From contig JAJEKV010000057.1 of assembly GCA_021234155.1 (NCBI GenBank), positions 5,797,821 through 5,861,820 of the forward strand: a DNA stretch of 64,000 nucleotides, given 5' to 3'. A model generated the notes under the pieces. It was not told where the DNA came from and searched no databases. It worked only from the letters and a program-made list of their open reading frames with translations. The position numbers were made by a program, and so were the translations under genes. This DNA is from Isoetes taiwanensis (taxonomy: Eukaryota; Streptophyta; Lycopodiopsida; Isoetales; Isoetaceae). Below are positions 1 to 13,204 of this stretch, one piece after another. Within the stretch, counting starts at the first letter, position 1, and each line of letters begins with the position of its first letter.

Positions 1-520
1 GTGTGTCAAGGAGAGAGTCAACATTTCTTCTTGACTGGCCATTTTGTGCTAACTCAAATTGGCACTTCAACGCTACATGTCGACAAAATGGTGCGACCGT
101 GCGGCGGGTTGCAGCATCTCCCGGAGGACTTCCAGGTTTACATATATCTCATTTATGACCATCGTCAATCCTCACTAATCATTAGTGTCTTCCGGTCGAG
201 GCCATACCTACAAACCAATTTAGATTCATTAATCTTGCTTTGTGACTTTTTTCAAACCTTCATTATGAATCTTTACCGCCTACTTTTCTTAAGAGTTAGT
301 TTCCCTTTTAATTTTTTTTTAAACCAACTATTTAAATTTTTTTTTCTTGCTCTTAACCACTCCACATCGGTGTTTCTTTGACATCCCTAACATCTTTAAA
401 AACAACATTCTTAACTAGAAAACCCAAAATCAATAATGCAATTTTTTCAAAAACCCGCCACTTGTCCAATCCCCAGAAAGATTTCATTTATTGATATATT
501 AATAAAAAAAACAAGAGTAG
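1..520. other. Unassigned AT-rich stretch
   Basis: No gene recognised. A 126-codon open frame runs from the window edge to 381, but it becomes low-complexity (Phe/Leu-rich from T-runs) after about residue 75 and has no family motif. It could be the edge of a retroelement cut by the window. Confidence 0.4.
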
Positions 521-522
521 AG

Positions 523-845
523 GCGTGAGCTTGGACCCGGAACACCTAGTCTTCTTCTCTCCTCCAAAGTGAGACCGATCATGCCCTTCCAAGTCTCCCC
601 AAATTTTTCTAAACTAAATACATTAATCAATAAAATTCAAGAGTAAGCGGTGAGCTTGGACCGAACACCTAGTCTTCTCCACTCAAGAAGAGCCGACTAC
701 ACCCCTTGTCCAAGTCTCCCCAATTTTTCTAAACTAAATACATTAATCAATAAAATTACAAGAGTAAGCGGTGAGCTTGGACCCGGGAACACTCTAGTCT
801 TCTCCACTCAAAGTGAGATAGACCATGCCTTGTTACTTAAGTTTT
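523..845. repeat. ~121-bp tandem repeat, about 2.7 copies
   Basis: The phrase GTGAGCTTGGACC recurs near 526, 649 and 770. Each copy continues with CACCTAGTCTTCT, a GACC/GACT segment and TTTCTAAACTAAATACATTAA. Copies differ by small indels. A related motif (ACCCGATACATCTAGTC) is duplicated at 19,477 and 19,594 beside the CACTA region, so this is probably transposon subterminal DNA of the same family. The 67-codon ORF lying in it is a by-product of the repeat. Confidence 0.75.
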
Positions 846-1099
846 TAACCTAAATAAACATTAAAATTTTTATTCTCCCACTAAACTCAAATTCTTACCC
901 AGAATGTCTTGAGACTCACCCGAAAATCGATTTCCAAGAGGCGACGATTTTGTTATTAGTGTACATGCAAAAATAAAGGCATTCAATAATTAGAAAACTT
1001 ACATAAATAAAGAAATAAAAAAAAAGCAAGGGCGATTCACATTGAAAAGATCGGTGACATTAAAACTATTTACATTGTTAATTAAAAAGAACTATATAT

Positions 1100-1575
1100 T
1101 GACATGTAAAATGAAAAAAAAAAAAAAAAAAAGAAGAATAAAAAGAAGGGCCCTAGATCTTTCCAGCATCGTCCCTTCTTGTAATAAAAAATAGAGGAAG
1201 GGAATGGGCCTAGCTCAACGACGTCCTTACTTTCCATGGAAAAAAAATAAAGAGGGAAGAAAAGAAGAAAGAAGATAAGAAGGAAGAAGAAGAAGAAGAA
1301 GAAGAAGAAATAAAGAAGAAGAAGAAGAAGAAGAAGAAGAAGAAGAAGAAGAAGAAGAAGAAGAAGAAGAAGAGGAGATAGGAAAGAAAGATTGAATAGA
1401 ATGAGAAAGTGGTGAAGAAGAAGAAGAAGAAAATGAATAGAAGATTGGAAGAGCGGAGGAAGATTAGAAGGAAGAAACCAATGATTAAAAGATCATTGGA
1501 AGAAGAAGGAGGGAGGATTGATTCAGCATACTAATAAGAGGCTGAAATGGATTGAAGAAAAACAAGGATGGAAAG
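1100..1575. repeat. Polypurine tract with (GAA)n microsatellite
   Basis: Almost pure A/G on the plus strand for about 450 bases. It starts with a run of about 19 A near 1,112-1,131 and has its most regular GAA block at about 1,281-1,372. Such tracts can form triplex DNA and vary in length; nothing here shows a function. A shorter GAA block lies at 17,893-17,930 next to the CACTA transposase. Confidence 0.85.
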
Positions 1576-1799
1576 AAGAGGAGGATAGAAATGGGATGGA
1601 TTGAAAACAAATAAAAAAACAAGAAGCTCCTAAATCCTATCAAACAACAAGCCTAATTCAAAATAGAGTTGATTTTATCCATTGAAATACCTTTGGATGC
1701 TTAGTTTAAGCTTGGAAAGGACCGCAAGATGATCCGCCAAAATCGCCACGAAAAACGGCTCCTCCGCAGGGCCAAAAAACTAGGCGCAAAAGGGTTGCT

Positions 1800-1905
1800 G
1801 GGCGTGGATTGACGTCATGAACGACGTCGTAAGTCGTTAACGGCGTTCGCACAGTCGTTAAACCATGTCATACCGGCGCCTTTGTGTTAAACGGCGTGCC
1901 CTTTT
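1800..1905. repeat. Cluster of ACGTCGTT/AACGACGT palindromic motifs
   Basis: Several CGTCGTT and AACGACG words are packed into about 100 bases (GAACGACGTCGTAAGTCGTT and similar). The same motif cluster recurs at 13.2 kb, 19.8-20.0 kb and 20.6-21.0 kb. Dense short palindromes are typical of CACTA subterminal regions, where the element's own protein binds. Here this may mark a second, otherwise unrecognised element end. Confidence 0.6.
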
Positions 1906-3094
1906 TTTATTAAGTTATAATTATAAGTTATTATTATAATTATAATAATAATTAAGTCAAAGTACCACCAGTTCAATCCACTTACAATTGCAATTGATGG
2001 TGAATTTGGCGAGAATGGGGAGACTCCATGTGACACATCCATTCAAAAGATTATGGTTGGCTCCCGAGACCTTTTGAAGACAAGCGAGGGGAATTCCACG
2101 CCGATAACATCAGACATATCCTCCACACTACGGTTTAGAAGTAAGTCTTGAGTTCAATGAATGAGGAGCCATTATGGGGTACCAAGTGAGTTACCTTGGC
2201 ATTAATTTTCAAAGCCACATTCGTCAGAGCAATCGATCATTTATATTCACGGGAGGAACTATACACCGATTAAACAAGCTCCCAGCGTCCCGATGTAAAT
2301 GGTTTGTTAAATCTACCGAAAAACATCTCTGCATGAAATGCATTGCATCTTCCTTCGTAAATATACAAAAAAGGAATCAAACCATTACAGATAGAGATGA
2401 TCTTCCGAGGTAGAATGGCTAGAATAAACTCGGTGGCTCTTTTAAGTGAGATTTTAAAGCATTGAACATCATTGAAACTCTGTGGAATATGGAGTAGGAG
2501 GAAATCAACATGATGCTATTGGTAACAATGATCTGAGATAATAACAAGGAATCCCGAGGAGAATGATGGTTGGGGGAATTGCATCAAAATGGAAATGACA
2601 GATGGGAGGAGGCAACTCGGATGCCAATGATGATTCTTGGGGGTATTAAGCTTCAATGAAACTCACATGCGAGGCGGATAATAATGGAGCACTAGTTGGC
2701 AATGATTACTTATGTTATTTTTATCTATCCTTGTTTTATCTATCCACTTAGATTTGCCATAAAAATCCTTGTTTATCTATCCACTTTTAATAAACCAGAC
2801 GAAAACTGTTTTGAGCTTCACTTGCATACTTTCATACTAAAATCAAGCTTGCCAATCGCCGATCATAGTATGCTCAGATGCAAACATATGGCTCACCAGG
2901 TTGCTCTTGCATACAATCTACACAAGGCATGCCGGCTCTGATCCATGCAAAGGCTGCAAGAAGAGCTTTTTTGATTTGCCATATTCTCTCGTGCATGATC
3001 ACATACAACTTCATATATGGTTTGCAGCCTCTTCGCCGTTACTAAGGGTTTTGGATTAAAACGGCGGGGTTCAAGCGTCGCCCACCTGAATTCC
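1906..3094. other. No gene recognised
   Basis: AT-rich, with several ORFs of 80 codons or less that match no family I know. TATCTATCC is repeated around 2,723-2,783. From about 3,040 the base composition shifts to GC-rich as the satellite array begins. Confidence 0.4.
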
Positions 3095-6000
3095 CGAAAC
3101 CCCGGGGCCAGGAAATTTAAGAACCGCCGACCTCGAGGAGATTTTAGGAATCCAGCGCTCAAAGCGTCAACACTAACCCACTTCAAAGACAGCGCAAAGG
3201 TCGGCCCGAATCAGCGAAGGGCCTCGAAGCGTAAACCACAATGGAGTTGCGGGCTCTAGAAGGAACGTTTAGGGGCGAATCTGATACATTTACGCAAGGA
3301 CTGGCAGCAGCAATGAGAATCACCACGGAGCAAAGAGGAAGCGGGCGAGGTTGAGCCGCACCCTCCTCCCGATAGCAGAAGTAGAAGTCGGAAGCTTTTT
3401 CGCGATGGCAAGACGACCGTAAATTCGCAATTAATGCATTGCGAAAATAAATTCCGGTTTTGCCAGCGGGATCCCTAATTCATCTCCGGCCTACGTACCG
3501 GATTTTGAGTGCCGGAGAAAGGTCTGGAGTCAAGGGTTAACGCATTAGAACGGTCGGGGCAGCCCGTTGCAGGGCAGCCGAGCTGGCCCCCCCAAGTCAA
3601 ACGAGGCCAGGACCTGCGGGGATCCCTCACAAGAGGGGAGAGTCCACCCGAGGTCCGGATCAAAAAGTTCGGCAGCCCTTCTGGGGCTACTGCGCTGGCG
3701 TAACCACACCCTCCGGGCGGTTCCCCTATCAGGCCGTTGGATCCCTCCGTTCGGGGGCCCCTCTTCGGGAAGGTCAAAAGATTCCAAGATGGGGGAGAAC
3801 TTGTCAAACGGAAGTCGATGTCGGCCTTGTAGAAACCGCTTGTTTTGTAGTTTGAGACGCAGGGATGCTCGGTGGCAAATAGACCACCGCCAAATCGTCG
3901 GGAATGGCGAAATTACCCTAGGGAGCAAGTTACGATTCGGTTTGAAAGAAGGAAACACTCCGCCCTCCGGCGTGTCGCATACACATCTAGGCCCAATTGA
4001 GCTACGAGTGTGATGGAGAGTGAGGCTACTTTTACTTAGCTGCCCAGGTTAGCGGGTGATCTTCAGCCCGCGGAACGAGTCCCAGGGGTGAAATGTCGGC
4101 GTTGCAGTCCATTGGCCAGTCCGGATCAGCGATTAGGAGGGAGGTGCGTCGTCCCGGGGCCTTAGGGAGAGAAATTTGGGGCAAAGCAGCCTCGAGGAGG
4201 AAGTTTAAGTCAGACGCGTGGCGTCAACAACCCACTTCAACCACGAGCGCAAAGGTCGACCCGAATCGACAAGGAGAAAACCTCAGCATTAAACCACAGT
4301 TTTGCGGGCTCTAGAAAGGGTTTACGTTTTGGGGGCGAGAATCTGATACGTTGTACGCAGGACGGCGGCAACAGCCGGAGAATCTGGGCAAAGGGAAGCG
4401 GGCGAGTTTGGGCCTTCCTCCCTCACTCGATGTGGCAAAGTAGAAGTCGGGCTTTGCGATGGCAAGACATTAAATGAATTAGCCAATTAATGCATTTGCC
4501 GCGAAAATAAATTCGGTTTTGCCGGGTGGATCCCTAATTCATCTCCGGCCTGCGGCCCAATTTTTGGGGTTTTGGCGGAGAATCAAGTCAAAGGGTTAGC
4601 ATTAGAGCGGTCGGGGGCCCAGCGTTCGGCAAACAAAAGGCAGCACCCTTCCCAAGTCAAAGCGAGGCCGGAGACCTTGCGGGGATCCCTCACAAGGGGG
4701 GGAGAGTCCGGACCCGGGCGGGATCCAAAAAGTTCGGCGCACCCTTCTGGCGGCTCCCGGTCGACGCTAATGACCACCCTCCCGGGCCGGTTCCCCTATC
4801 CGGCCCGTTGGATCCTCCGTTCGGGGGCCCCTCTTGGGGAAGGTCAAAAGATTCCAGATCGGGTCCGGAGGAACTTGTCAAACGCGGGGCGTCCCCCATG
4901 TCGGCCTTGTAAACGCCTTGTTTTGTCGTTGAACCCGCGGGATGCTCGAATGGCAAATAGACCACGCCAAATCGTCCCAGGAATGGCGAAATTACCCTAG
5001 GGAGCAAGTTACGGTCGGTTTTGCGAAGAAGGAAACACTCACGCCCTCCACGGCGGTATCCATGCACATCTAGGCCAATTGACTACGAGTGTGATGGAAG
5101 TGAGCTACTTTAGGCGCTTCTTGGAGTTGGTGGTCTTCTGGCCATGCCCTTGGTCCCCCAGGAGCAATGTCGACGTTGAGTCCATTGGCAAGAGTCAGAT
5201 CAGCGATTAGGAGGGGTCGCCGTCATCCCGAGGGGCCTTGGGGAGAGATTTAGGACAGCGACCTCCGGAGGGATTTTAGGGTCAAAACAAAGGCGTCAAC
5301 ACCCCTCCACTTCAAGACCGCGGCGCAAAGGTCCCGGCGAATCGACAAGGAGAGGGCCTCGAAAGCGTAAACCACAGTAGGTTGCCGAGGCTCTAGAAAG
5401 GGTTTGCGTTTTGGGGGCGAGTCTGTGCATGTTGCAGGACTGGTAGAAAAGCGACAGCCAGAATCACGGGCAAAGAGGCCCAGCGGGCGGAGTTTGGGCC
5501 TTTCCTCCTCAGATGTGGCAAGTAGAAATTAAGGCTTTTGCGATGCAAGACATTCGTAAAGTACATAATTAATGCATTGCCGCGAAAATAAATTCGATTT
5601 TTTCTTGGACGGATCCTAATTCATCTCCGACACTACGGCCCAATTTTGAATTTTTGAGGAGAAAGCCTAGGTCAAAGGGTTAGCATTAGAGCGGTCGGGG
5701 CAGCCCGTTGCGGGGGCAACGAGGCGGCACCCTTCCCCAAGTCAAGCGAGGCCCGGGGACCTTGCGAGGATCCCTCACAAGAGGGGAGAGTCCGGGACCC
5801 GGGAGGCGGGATCCAAAAAAGTTCCCGAGGCACCCTTCCCCGGCGCTCCCGTACGCTAATGACCACCCTCCCGGGCGGTTCCCCTATCCGACCGTTGGAT
5901 CCTCGTTCGGGGCCCCCTCTTGGGAAGGTCCAAAGATTCCAGTCGGTCGGAGAACTTGTCAAACCAAGGCGCCCCGATGTCGGCCTTGTAGAAACGCACT

Positions 6001-9000
6001 TGTTTTGTCGTTCGAGGGCAGGGATGCTCACGGAATGCCAAAATAGACCATGTTAAATCGTCGGGAATGGCGAAATTACCTAGGGAGCAAGTTACAAGGT
6101 CGGTTTTTGCAAAAGAAGGAAACACTCCGCCCTCCGACCCGTATCAGCATGCACATCCTAGGCCAATTGACTCTGAGTGTGATGGAAGTGAGCTACTTTG
6201 GCTTCTTGGAGTTCAGGTGGTCTTAAGGCCCGGAACTTGGTCCCGGGGGCAATGTCGATGTTCCGAGTCCATTGGCCGAGTCAATCCAGCGATTAGGAGA
6301 GCGGAGGTCGCGTCCAGTCCCGAGGGCCTTAGGGAGAGAAATTTAGGGCAAAGCGACCTCCGGAGAGATTTTAGGTCCGTCCAGCGCTCGCCAACACCCC
6401 AACCCCACTTCAAGACCTCGAGCGCAAGGTCCCGTGAAATCCACGACAAGGAGAGGGGCCTCCAGCGTAAACCACAGTTTGCCAAGGGCTCTAGAAAGGG
6501 TTTACGTTTTGGGGCGAGTCCTGGTACATTGCACAGGACCCGGCGAAGCGGCTTGCCGAGAATCACGGAGCAAGGGGAACTGGCGGGCCGGAGTTTGGGC
6601 CTTCCTCCTCCCGATGTGGCAGAGTAGAAGTCGAGGCGCTTTTGCGGTGGCAAGACATTCATAAATTCGCGAATTAATGCATTGCACTGAAAATAAATTC
6701 TGATTTTTTCCACTGGATCCCTAATTCATCTCCAAACCACGGCCCAATTTTCGAATTTTTGGAGAAGGTCTAGGTCAAAGGGTTAGCATTAGAGCGGTCG
6801 GGGGCAGCGGGTGCGGGGGCAACCGAGCTGGCACCCTTCCCAAAGTCAAACGAGGCCAGGACCTTTGGGGGATCCCTCACAAGAGGGGGAGAGTCCTGGA
6901 CCCCAGGAGGCGGGATCCAAAAGTTCCCGAGGCCTTCCTTCTGGCTCCCCGAGGCTACGCTATGACCACCCTCCGGGCCAGGTTCCCCTATCCGGCCGTT
7001 GGATCCTCCGTTCGGGGGCCTCTTCGGGAAGGTCCAAAAGATTCCAGATCGGTCGGAGAACTTGTCAAACCAAGGGCGTCTCGATGTCGGCCTTGTAGAA
7101 ACCCCTTTGTTTTGTCGTTGAAGACACCTGGGGATGCTCCGGAATGGCAAATAGACCACCAAAATCCCGTCCGAATGGCGAATTACCCTAGGAGCAAGTT
7201 ACACGGGGTTTTGCAAAGAAGGAAACACTCACGCCCTCCACGGCAAGATCCCTCATGCACATCCTAGGCCAATTGACCACGAGTGTGATGGAAGTGAGCT
7301 ACTTTGGCGCTCTTGGAGTTCGGGTGGTCTTCGCCACGGAACTTGGTCCCTGTGGCAATGTCGACGTTAAAGAGTCCATTGGCGTAGCCGGTCGCGATTC
7401 AGGAGAGCCCAGGTTGCCCGTCAGGTCCCCGCCTTGGGAGAGGAAAATTGGGGCAAAAGCGGCCTCCCAGAGGGGATTTTAGGTCGCGGCTGGCGTCAAC
7501 ACCCCCAACCCACTTCAAGACATCACCGGGCAAGGTCCCCTACAGATCGGACAAAGGAGAGGGGCTCGAAACGTAAACCACAGGGTTGCCGGGACTCTAG
7601 AAGGGTTTACGTTTTTGGGGCCCGAGTCCTGATGCATTGCACTTGGGACCTGGCCGAAAGCGGCAGCCGAGAATCACGGAGCAAGGGGCCCTCGGGCCGG
7701 AGTTTGGGCCTTTCCCTCCTCCCAGATGTGGCAAGTAGAAGTCGGGGGCTTTTTGCGATGGCAAGACATTCATAAATTAGCAATTAATGCATTGCACGAA
7801 AATAAATTCCGATTTTTTTGCAGGTGGATCCCTAATTCATCTCCAAAGCCACGGCCCAATTTTGGAATTTTGGGAAGGTCTAGGTCAAAGGGTTAGCATT
7901 AGAGCGGTCCGGCAGCCCCTTGCGGGGCAACCGAGCTGGCACCCTTCCCCAAGTCAAACGAGGCCGGGACCTTGCAGGGATCCCTCACAAGAGGGAGAGT
8001 CCAGGACCCCGGAGGCTGGATCCAAAAAGTTCCCAGGCAGCCCTTCACATGGGCCCCCTGGCTCGTACGCTAATGACCACCCTCCCGGAGCCTTCCCCTA
8101 TCCGGCCGCTGGATCCTCCGTTCGGGGGCCCCTCTTGAAGGAAGGTCCAAAAGATTCAGTCGGTCCGGGAGAACTTGTCAAACCGTAGGCGTCTTGATGT
8201 CGGCCTTGTAAAACCGGGTTGTTTTCGTCGTTAGAGACGCAGGGATGCTCGGAATGGCAAATAGACCATGCGTCGTCGGAATGGCGAAAATTACCCTAGG
8301 GAGCAAGTTACACGGTCGGTTTTGCAAAGAAGGAAACACTCACGCCCTCCAAGATATCCCGCATCCACATCCTAGGCCAATTGACTACGAGTGTGATGGA
8401 AGTGAGCTGTTTTGAAGCTTCTTGGAGTTGGTGGTCTTACGGCCCGGGAACTTGGTCCCCGAGGCAATGTCGGCGTTCCAGTCCATTGGCGAGGCGGATC
8501 GCCCGAGGAGAGGAGGTTGGTCGTCAGGAGGCGGCCCCTTGGGGGGAAATTTGGGGCAAGCGGCCCGGGGGATTGAGTCAGCGCTCGGGCGTCAACACCC
8601 CAACCTCCCACTTCAAGACCGCGGCGCCGGGTCCGGGCGAATCGACAAGGAGAGGGGCCTCAAAGCGTAAACCACAATGGGGTTGCCCGGGCTCTAGAAG
8701 GGTTTACGTTTTGGGGCCGGGGCCTGGTCACAGTGCGTTGGGACCCGGGACTGGCAGCGGCAACCAAAATCACGAACAAGGGCCCGGGGAATCGGAGTTT
8801 GGGCCTGTCCTCCTCCTCCCGATGTGGCAAGTAGAAGTCGAGGCTTTTTTTGATGGCAAGACATTCATAAATTCTCAATTAATGCATTGCACGAAAATAA
8901 ATTCGGTTTTTGCCAGTTTGGATCCCTAATTCATCTCCAATTTTCCGGAATTTTTGGAGAAGGTCTAGGTCAAAGGGTTAGCATTAGAGGCGGTGGGGGC

Positions 9001-12000
9001 AGCCCCTTGGGGAGCCAGAGGCGGCACCCTTCCCCAAGTCAAGCGAGGCCGGGACCTTGCAGGGGATCCCTCACAAGAGGGGAGTCCAGGACCCAGGGAG
9101 GCGGGATCAAAAAAAGTTCCCGAGGCAGACCCTTCCTGGCAGCGCTCCCCAGGGCTGCACGCTAATGACCACCCTCCCGGAGCCCGTTTCCCCCATCCGG
9201 CCGTTGGATCCTCGTTCGGGGGCCCCTCTTAGGAAGGTCCAAAGATTCCAGTCGGTCCCAGGAGAACTTGTCAAACCCAGCGGGGAAGTTTCCGGCCTTA
9301 GAGAAACCTTGCTTTGTTTTATGGATTCGTTAACGCAGGATGCTCGAGAATGGCAAATAGACCCCCAAAATCGTCGAGGAATGGCGAAATTACCTAGGGA
9401 GCAAGTTACACGGTGGTTTTGCGAAAGAAGGAAACACTCACGCCCTCCACGACAAGATCCCCGCATGCACATCCTAGGCCAATTGACTACGAGTGTGATG
9501 GAAGTGAGCTACTTTGGCTTCTTGGAGTTCGGGTGGTCTTCACCACGGAACTTGAATCCCCGTGGCAATGTCGACGTTCGAGTCCATTGGCGAGTCGATC
9601 GCGATTCCCAGAGGAGGAGGTCGCCCGTCCGTCCCGGGGGCCTTGGGGAGAGGAATTTAAGACAGCGACTCCTCCCAGGGATTTTAGGTCCAAGGCTGGC
9701 GCCAACACCCCAACCCCACTTCAAGACGAAGCGCAAGGTCCCTATCCCGACAAGGAGAGGGCCTCCCTAAACGAAAACCACAGGGTTGCCGTGCTCTAGA
9801 AGGGTTTACACTACGTTTTGGGGGCGAAGTCCCGATGCTGTAATTTGGGACATGACAGAAGCAGCCGAGAATACGAACAAGGAACCCACGGGCGGGAGTT
9901 TGGGCCTTCCCTCCCCCGATGTGGCAAGTAGAAGTCGGGGCGGTGGCAAGACATTCGTAAATTCGCACTTAATGCATTGCACGAAAATAAATTCGGGTTT
10001 TTGCCGCCGGGATCCCTAATTCATCTCCGGCCACGGCCCAATTTTTCGAATTTTTCGGAGAAGGTCTAGGTCAAAGGGTTAAGATAGAATCGGGCAGGCG
10101 GCCCGCCGGGGAGGCAACCGAGCCGGCACCCTTCCCCAAGTCAAACGAGGCCAGGACCTTGCAGATCCCTCACAAGAGGGGAGAGTCCCAACTGAGGCGG
10201 GATCCAAAAAGTTCAAAGGCAGCCCTTCCTCGCGCTCCCGGGGGCTGCAGCTAATGACCACCCTCCGGGCCGGTTCCCCTATCCGGCCGTTGGATCCTCC
10301 GTTCAGGGGCCCCTCTTGGGGAAGGTCCAAAAGATTCGAGATCGGTCAGGAGAACTTGTCAAAATCACGGGCGCCCCGATAACCGACCTTGTAGAAACCG
10401 CGACCGCTTTGTCGCCGGGCACGGGGATGCTCCGAATGGCAAATAGACCCCCTTGATCGTCCGGAATGGCTAAATTACCTAGGGGAGCAAGTTACACCTG
10501 GCCGGTTTTGCGAGAAAGAAGGAAACACTCACGCCTCCCACGACAAGATCCCCGCATGCACATCCTAGGCCAATTATTTCACGAGTGTGATGGAAGTGAG
10601 CTACTTTAGCTCTTGGAGTTCTGGTTGGTCTTGGGCCACTTTAACTTGGTCCCCTGGGGGTAATGTCGGCATTCTCGAGTCCATTGGCGGTCAGATCGCG
10701 ATTCGGGAGAGCGCGGAGGTCAGCCTGTCCGTCCCTCGTGGCCTTGGGAGAGAAATTTGGGGCAAAGCAGCCTCGGGGATTTTAGGGTCCGCGCTCTGCG
10801 GCGGCCAACACCCCAACCCCACTTCAAGACACGCAAGAAGGTCCCGGCGAATGGACAAGGTGAGGGCCTCCGGCAGCAAACCCCTGCGGGTTGCCAAAGT
10901 TCTAGAAGGGTTTACGCTTTGGGGGCCGAATCTGGTCTTCTATTACCGGAATCCTGATCCCCGTGGCAATGTCGGGCATTCCCGAGTCCATTGGCAGAGC
11001 CAAATCGCTGTTCCTTGTGGAGGGGGAGGTTGCCCCGTCCTTCCCTGTGGCTTGGGGAGAGGGAAGTGGGGCAAGCGGCTTAGGGGATTTTAGTGTCCGT
11101 AGCCCAAGGCCAACAACACCCCAACTTCACTTCAAGACATGGCGCAAAGTCCCTACCCGAATCGACAAGGAGAGGGCCTCGGCGAAAACCTGTGGGTTGC
11201 CGGGGCTCTAGAAGGGGTTTTACGTTTTGGGGGCGAGTCTGGTCTTCCGCCACTTTAACTTGATCCCAGTGGCAATGTCTGATTCTCGAGTCCATTGGCA
11301 GAGCCAAATCGCGGTTCCTGGGGGGAGGTTGCCCGCCCTTCCCGGGGCCTTGGGGAGAGGGAAATTCGGCAAGCAGCGGCTTAGAGGAGGGATTTTAGTG
11401 TCCGCTACCGGTCCAACACCCCAACTCCACTTCAAGACATGGCGCAAAGTCCCTACCCGAATCGACAAGGAGAGGCCTCAAAACGTAAAACCCCGTGGGC
11501 TGCCGGGCTCTAGAAGGGTTTACGTTTTTGGGGGCCGAATCACGGTCTTTGGCCCGGGAACTTGGTTTCCCGAGCAATGTCAACGTTATGAGTCCATTGG
11601 CGAGCCAAATCGTGGGTTCCTGGAGAGGGAGGTTGCCCGCTCTTCCCGGGGGCCTTAGGGAGAGGAAATTTGGGGAAAGCAGCCTCGAGGGATTTTAGGG
11701 TCCAAGGCCGGGTGTCAACACCCCAACTCCACTTCAAGACACGCCGCTAGGTCCCGCCGAACCGACAAGGAGAGGGCCTCAAACGTAAACCACTGTGAGT
11801 TGCGGGCTCTAGAAGGGTTTACGTTTTGGGGCCGGAGTCCTAGTCTCCATTGCCTTGAACGCGGGGCGGCTACTTGGCCGGTGAACGCATAGCAAGGAAA
11901 CCCGGCCGGAACGGAGTTTGGACCCGTCCTCCTCCCGATGCAATTAGAAGTCGGGCTTTTGGCATTGGCAACTGCGATTAAATTCATAATTAATGCATTG

Positions 12001-12145
12001 CCGCGAAAATAAATTCTGATTTTTGCCGGTGGATCCCTAATTCATCCCCCGGCATCGGCCTAATTTTCGAATTTTTGGAGAAGGTCTAGGTCAAAGGGTT
12101 AGCATTAGAACTGTTTGGCAGTCCGCTATGAAGGCAACCGAGCTG
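3095..12145. repeat. GC-rich satellite-like tandem array, ~1.1-kb unit
   Basis: The landmark GGATCC(C)TAATTCATC occurs at about 3,469, 4,528, 5,611, 6,715, 7,826, 8,920, 10,010 and 12,031. Spacings are 1,059, 1,083, 1,104, 1,111, 1,094, 1,090 and 2,021 bases. Each unit also carries AATTAATGCATTGC just before the landmark, GGTCAAAGGGTTAGCATTAGAGCGGTC about 60-80 bases after it, CCGTTGGATCCTC, GAGCAAGTTAC, GTGTGATGGAAGTGAGCT and CTCTAGAAGGGTTTACGTTTTGG. The array enters as a partial unit near 3,095 and leaves inside a unit near 12,145. ORFs in the units differ in frame, length and strand from copy to copy, so the array is probably non-coding. Units differ mainly by small indels at CG-rich places. 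I recognise no rDNA, histone or other array gene. It could be a satellite or an amplified transposon piece. Confidence 0.9.
10640..11850. repeat. Nested ~304-bp amplification inside the last array unit
   Basis: GTCCATTGGC, present once per normal unit, appears at 10,679, 10,986, 11,290 and 11,592 (spacings 307, 304, 302). Each copy runs through the 'CCCCACTTCAAGAC ... GACAAGGAGAGGGCCTC ... CTCTAGAAGGGTTTACG' part of the unit and then restarts. This explains why the spacing between the last two unit landmarks doubles to 2,021 bases. Confidence 0.88.
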
Positions 12146-13204
12146 ATTTGAAGATTTGGAAGATGCTTGACTTCAAGCCACAAAGAAACATAAATTTGAG
12201 TGGTCGGCTTCTATCAGTCGGGTTGGAGAAAAAATCCAAGTCATTTGTCCATCACAAACTTCTAAGAATGTGCATTTGAAAGATTTAGAACATGGAAGTG
12301 TCCCATTTGTAAGAGCTACTAGGAGAGTCCAAACCACAAATAATCTCTCGTGTCGGGTTCTACCACCAAGTCGAAAATGTCGCAAAACCTCAGTTCAAAT
12401 GGCAAATCGAATCAAGAAGGCGATATCCAATGTAGAATGCAAAATATCTTCAAGAATCCTTTTTCGATCATGTTCATGCATATGTATCAATGCTAGATTG
12501 TACCTAAGAGAAAAATATAACAATGTACAAAACATAGGTTTATTGAACAAAAGATCCCTTTGAACAATTCAGCATACTCCTCCCCGAGCTTGGCTTATGG
12601 TTTCTATCGTGAAGTCCTCCACTTGTCCATCCCCTTTGAACCATAGCTCCATGTCAGAAGTATATGTCCGCGCCGCCCATGCATATGTCGGCGCTTATCA
12701 TGTTAATGCTGTTTTTTCACGTGGTGCTTCCAAACCACGACCATCTTTCAAGAAGCACCCTCATCATGCTAGGGCATACACTGGTTCCTAAAGAATTTGG
12801 TCGATGGCTTCTCACCAATCACATACTTCTTTAACACTTTCCGATGGATCGTTTGTTTCATAGTCCTCATCTTCGAAAAGTGGAGGAGGGGGTCGGAGGA
12901 TTCCCTTCCTTCTCATGCCCCTCGACTCCCTACACCAAGCTATAGATTAGAAAATAGATAAAATACAATAAAGTGTATAAACTTCTGAGTGTAGCCTTAC
13001 TTGTGGAAGACAAGTTCCATATCTCTCTGCTCTTGAATCCTCATCTCCTCCCGAATGGTTTCAAGCGTTCGAAGCATACCTTCCATGGCCATGTATCCCA
13101 AAAGCAATAAAGAAAAAAAAAACTCACAATAATCGCAATGAAAAACTAGGATCAGAGATCGTTATAATACTCAAATCATAAAAGAAATGGGAAAAAAATG
13201 AAAG
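12146..13204. other. Unassigned stretch after the array
   Basis: No gene recognised. Short ORFs of 64-97 codons on both strands have no recognisable domain. It lies between the satellite array and the first palindrome cluster of the CACTA region and may be flank or element body. Confidence 0.35.

Noticed and set aside
523-845. CRISPR array
   Set aside because: The repeats are directly adjacent 121-bp units without short repeat/spacer alternation, and the context is a plant nuclear genome.
3475-4013. Overlapping ORFs of 110-148 codons on both strands in the first array unit
   Set aside because: Equivalent frames are not kept in the other units, which differ by frame-shifting indels; GC-rich DNA has few stops by chance.
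9057-9770. 237-codon plus-strand ORF, one of the longest in the window
   Set aside because: It crosses a repeat-unit segment whose other copies do not keep the frame, and it has no domain.
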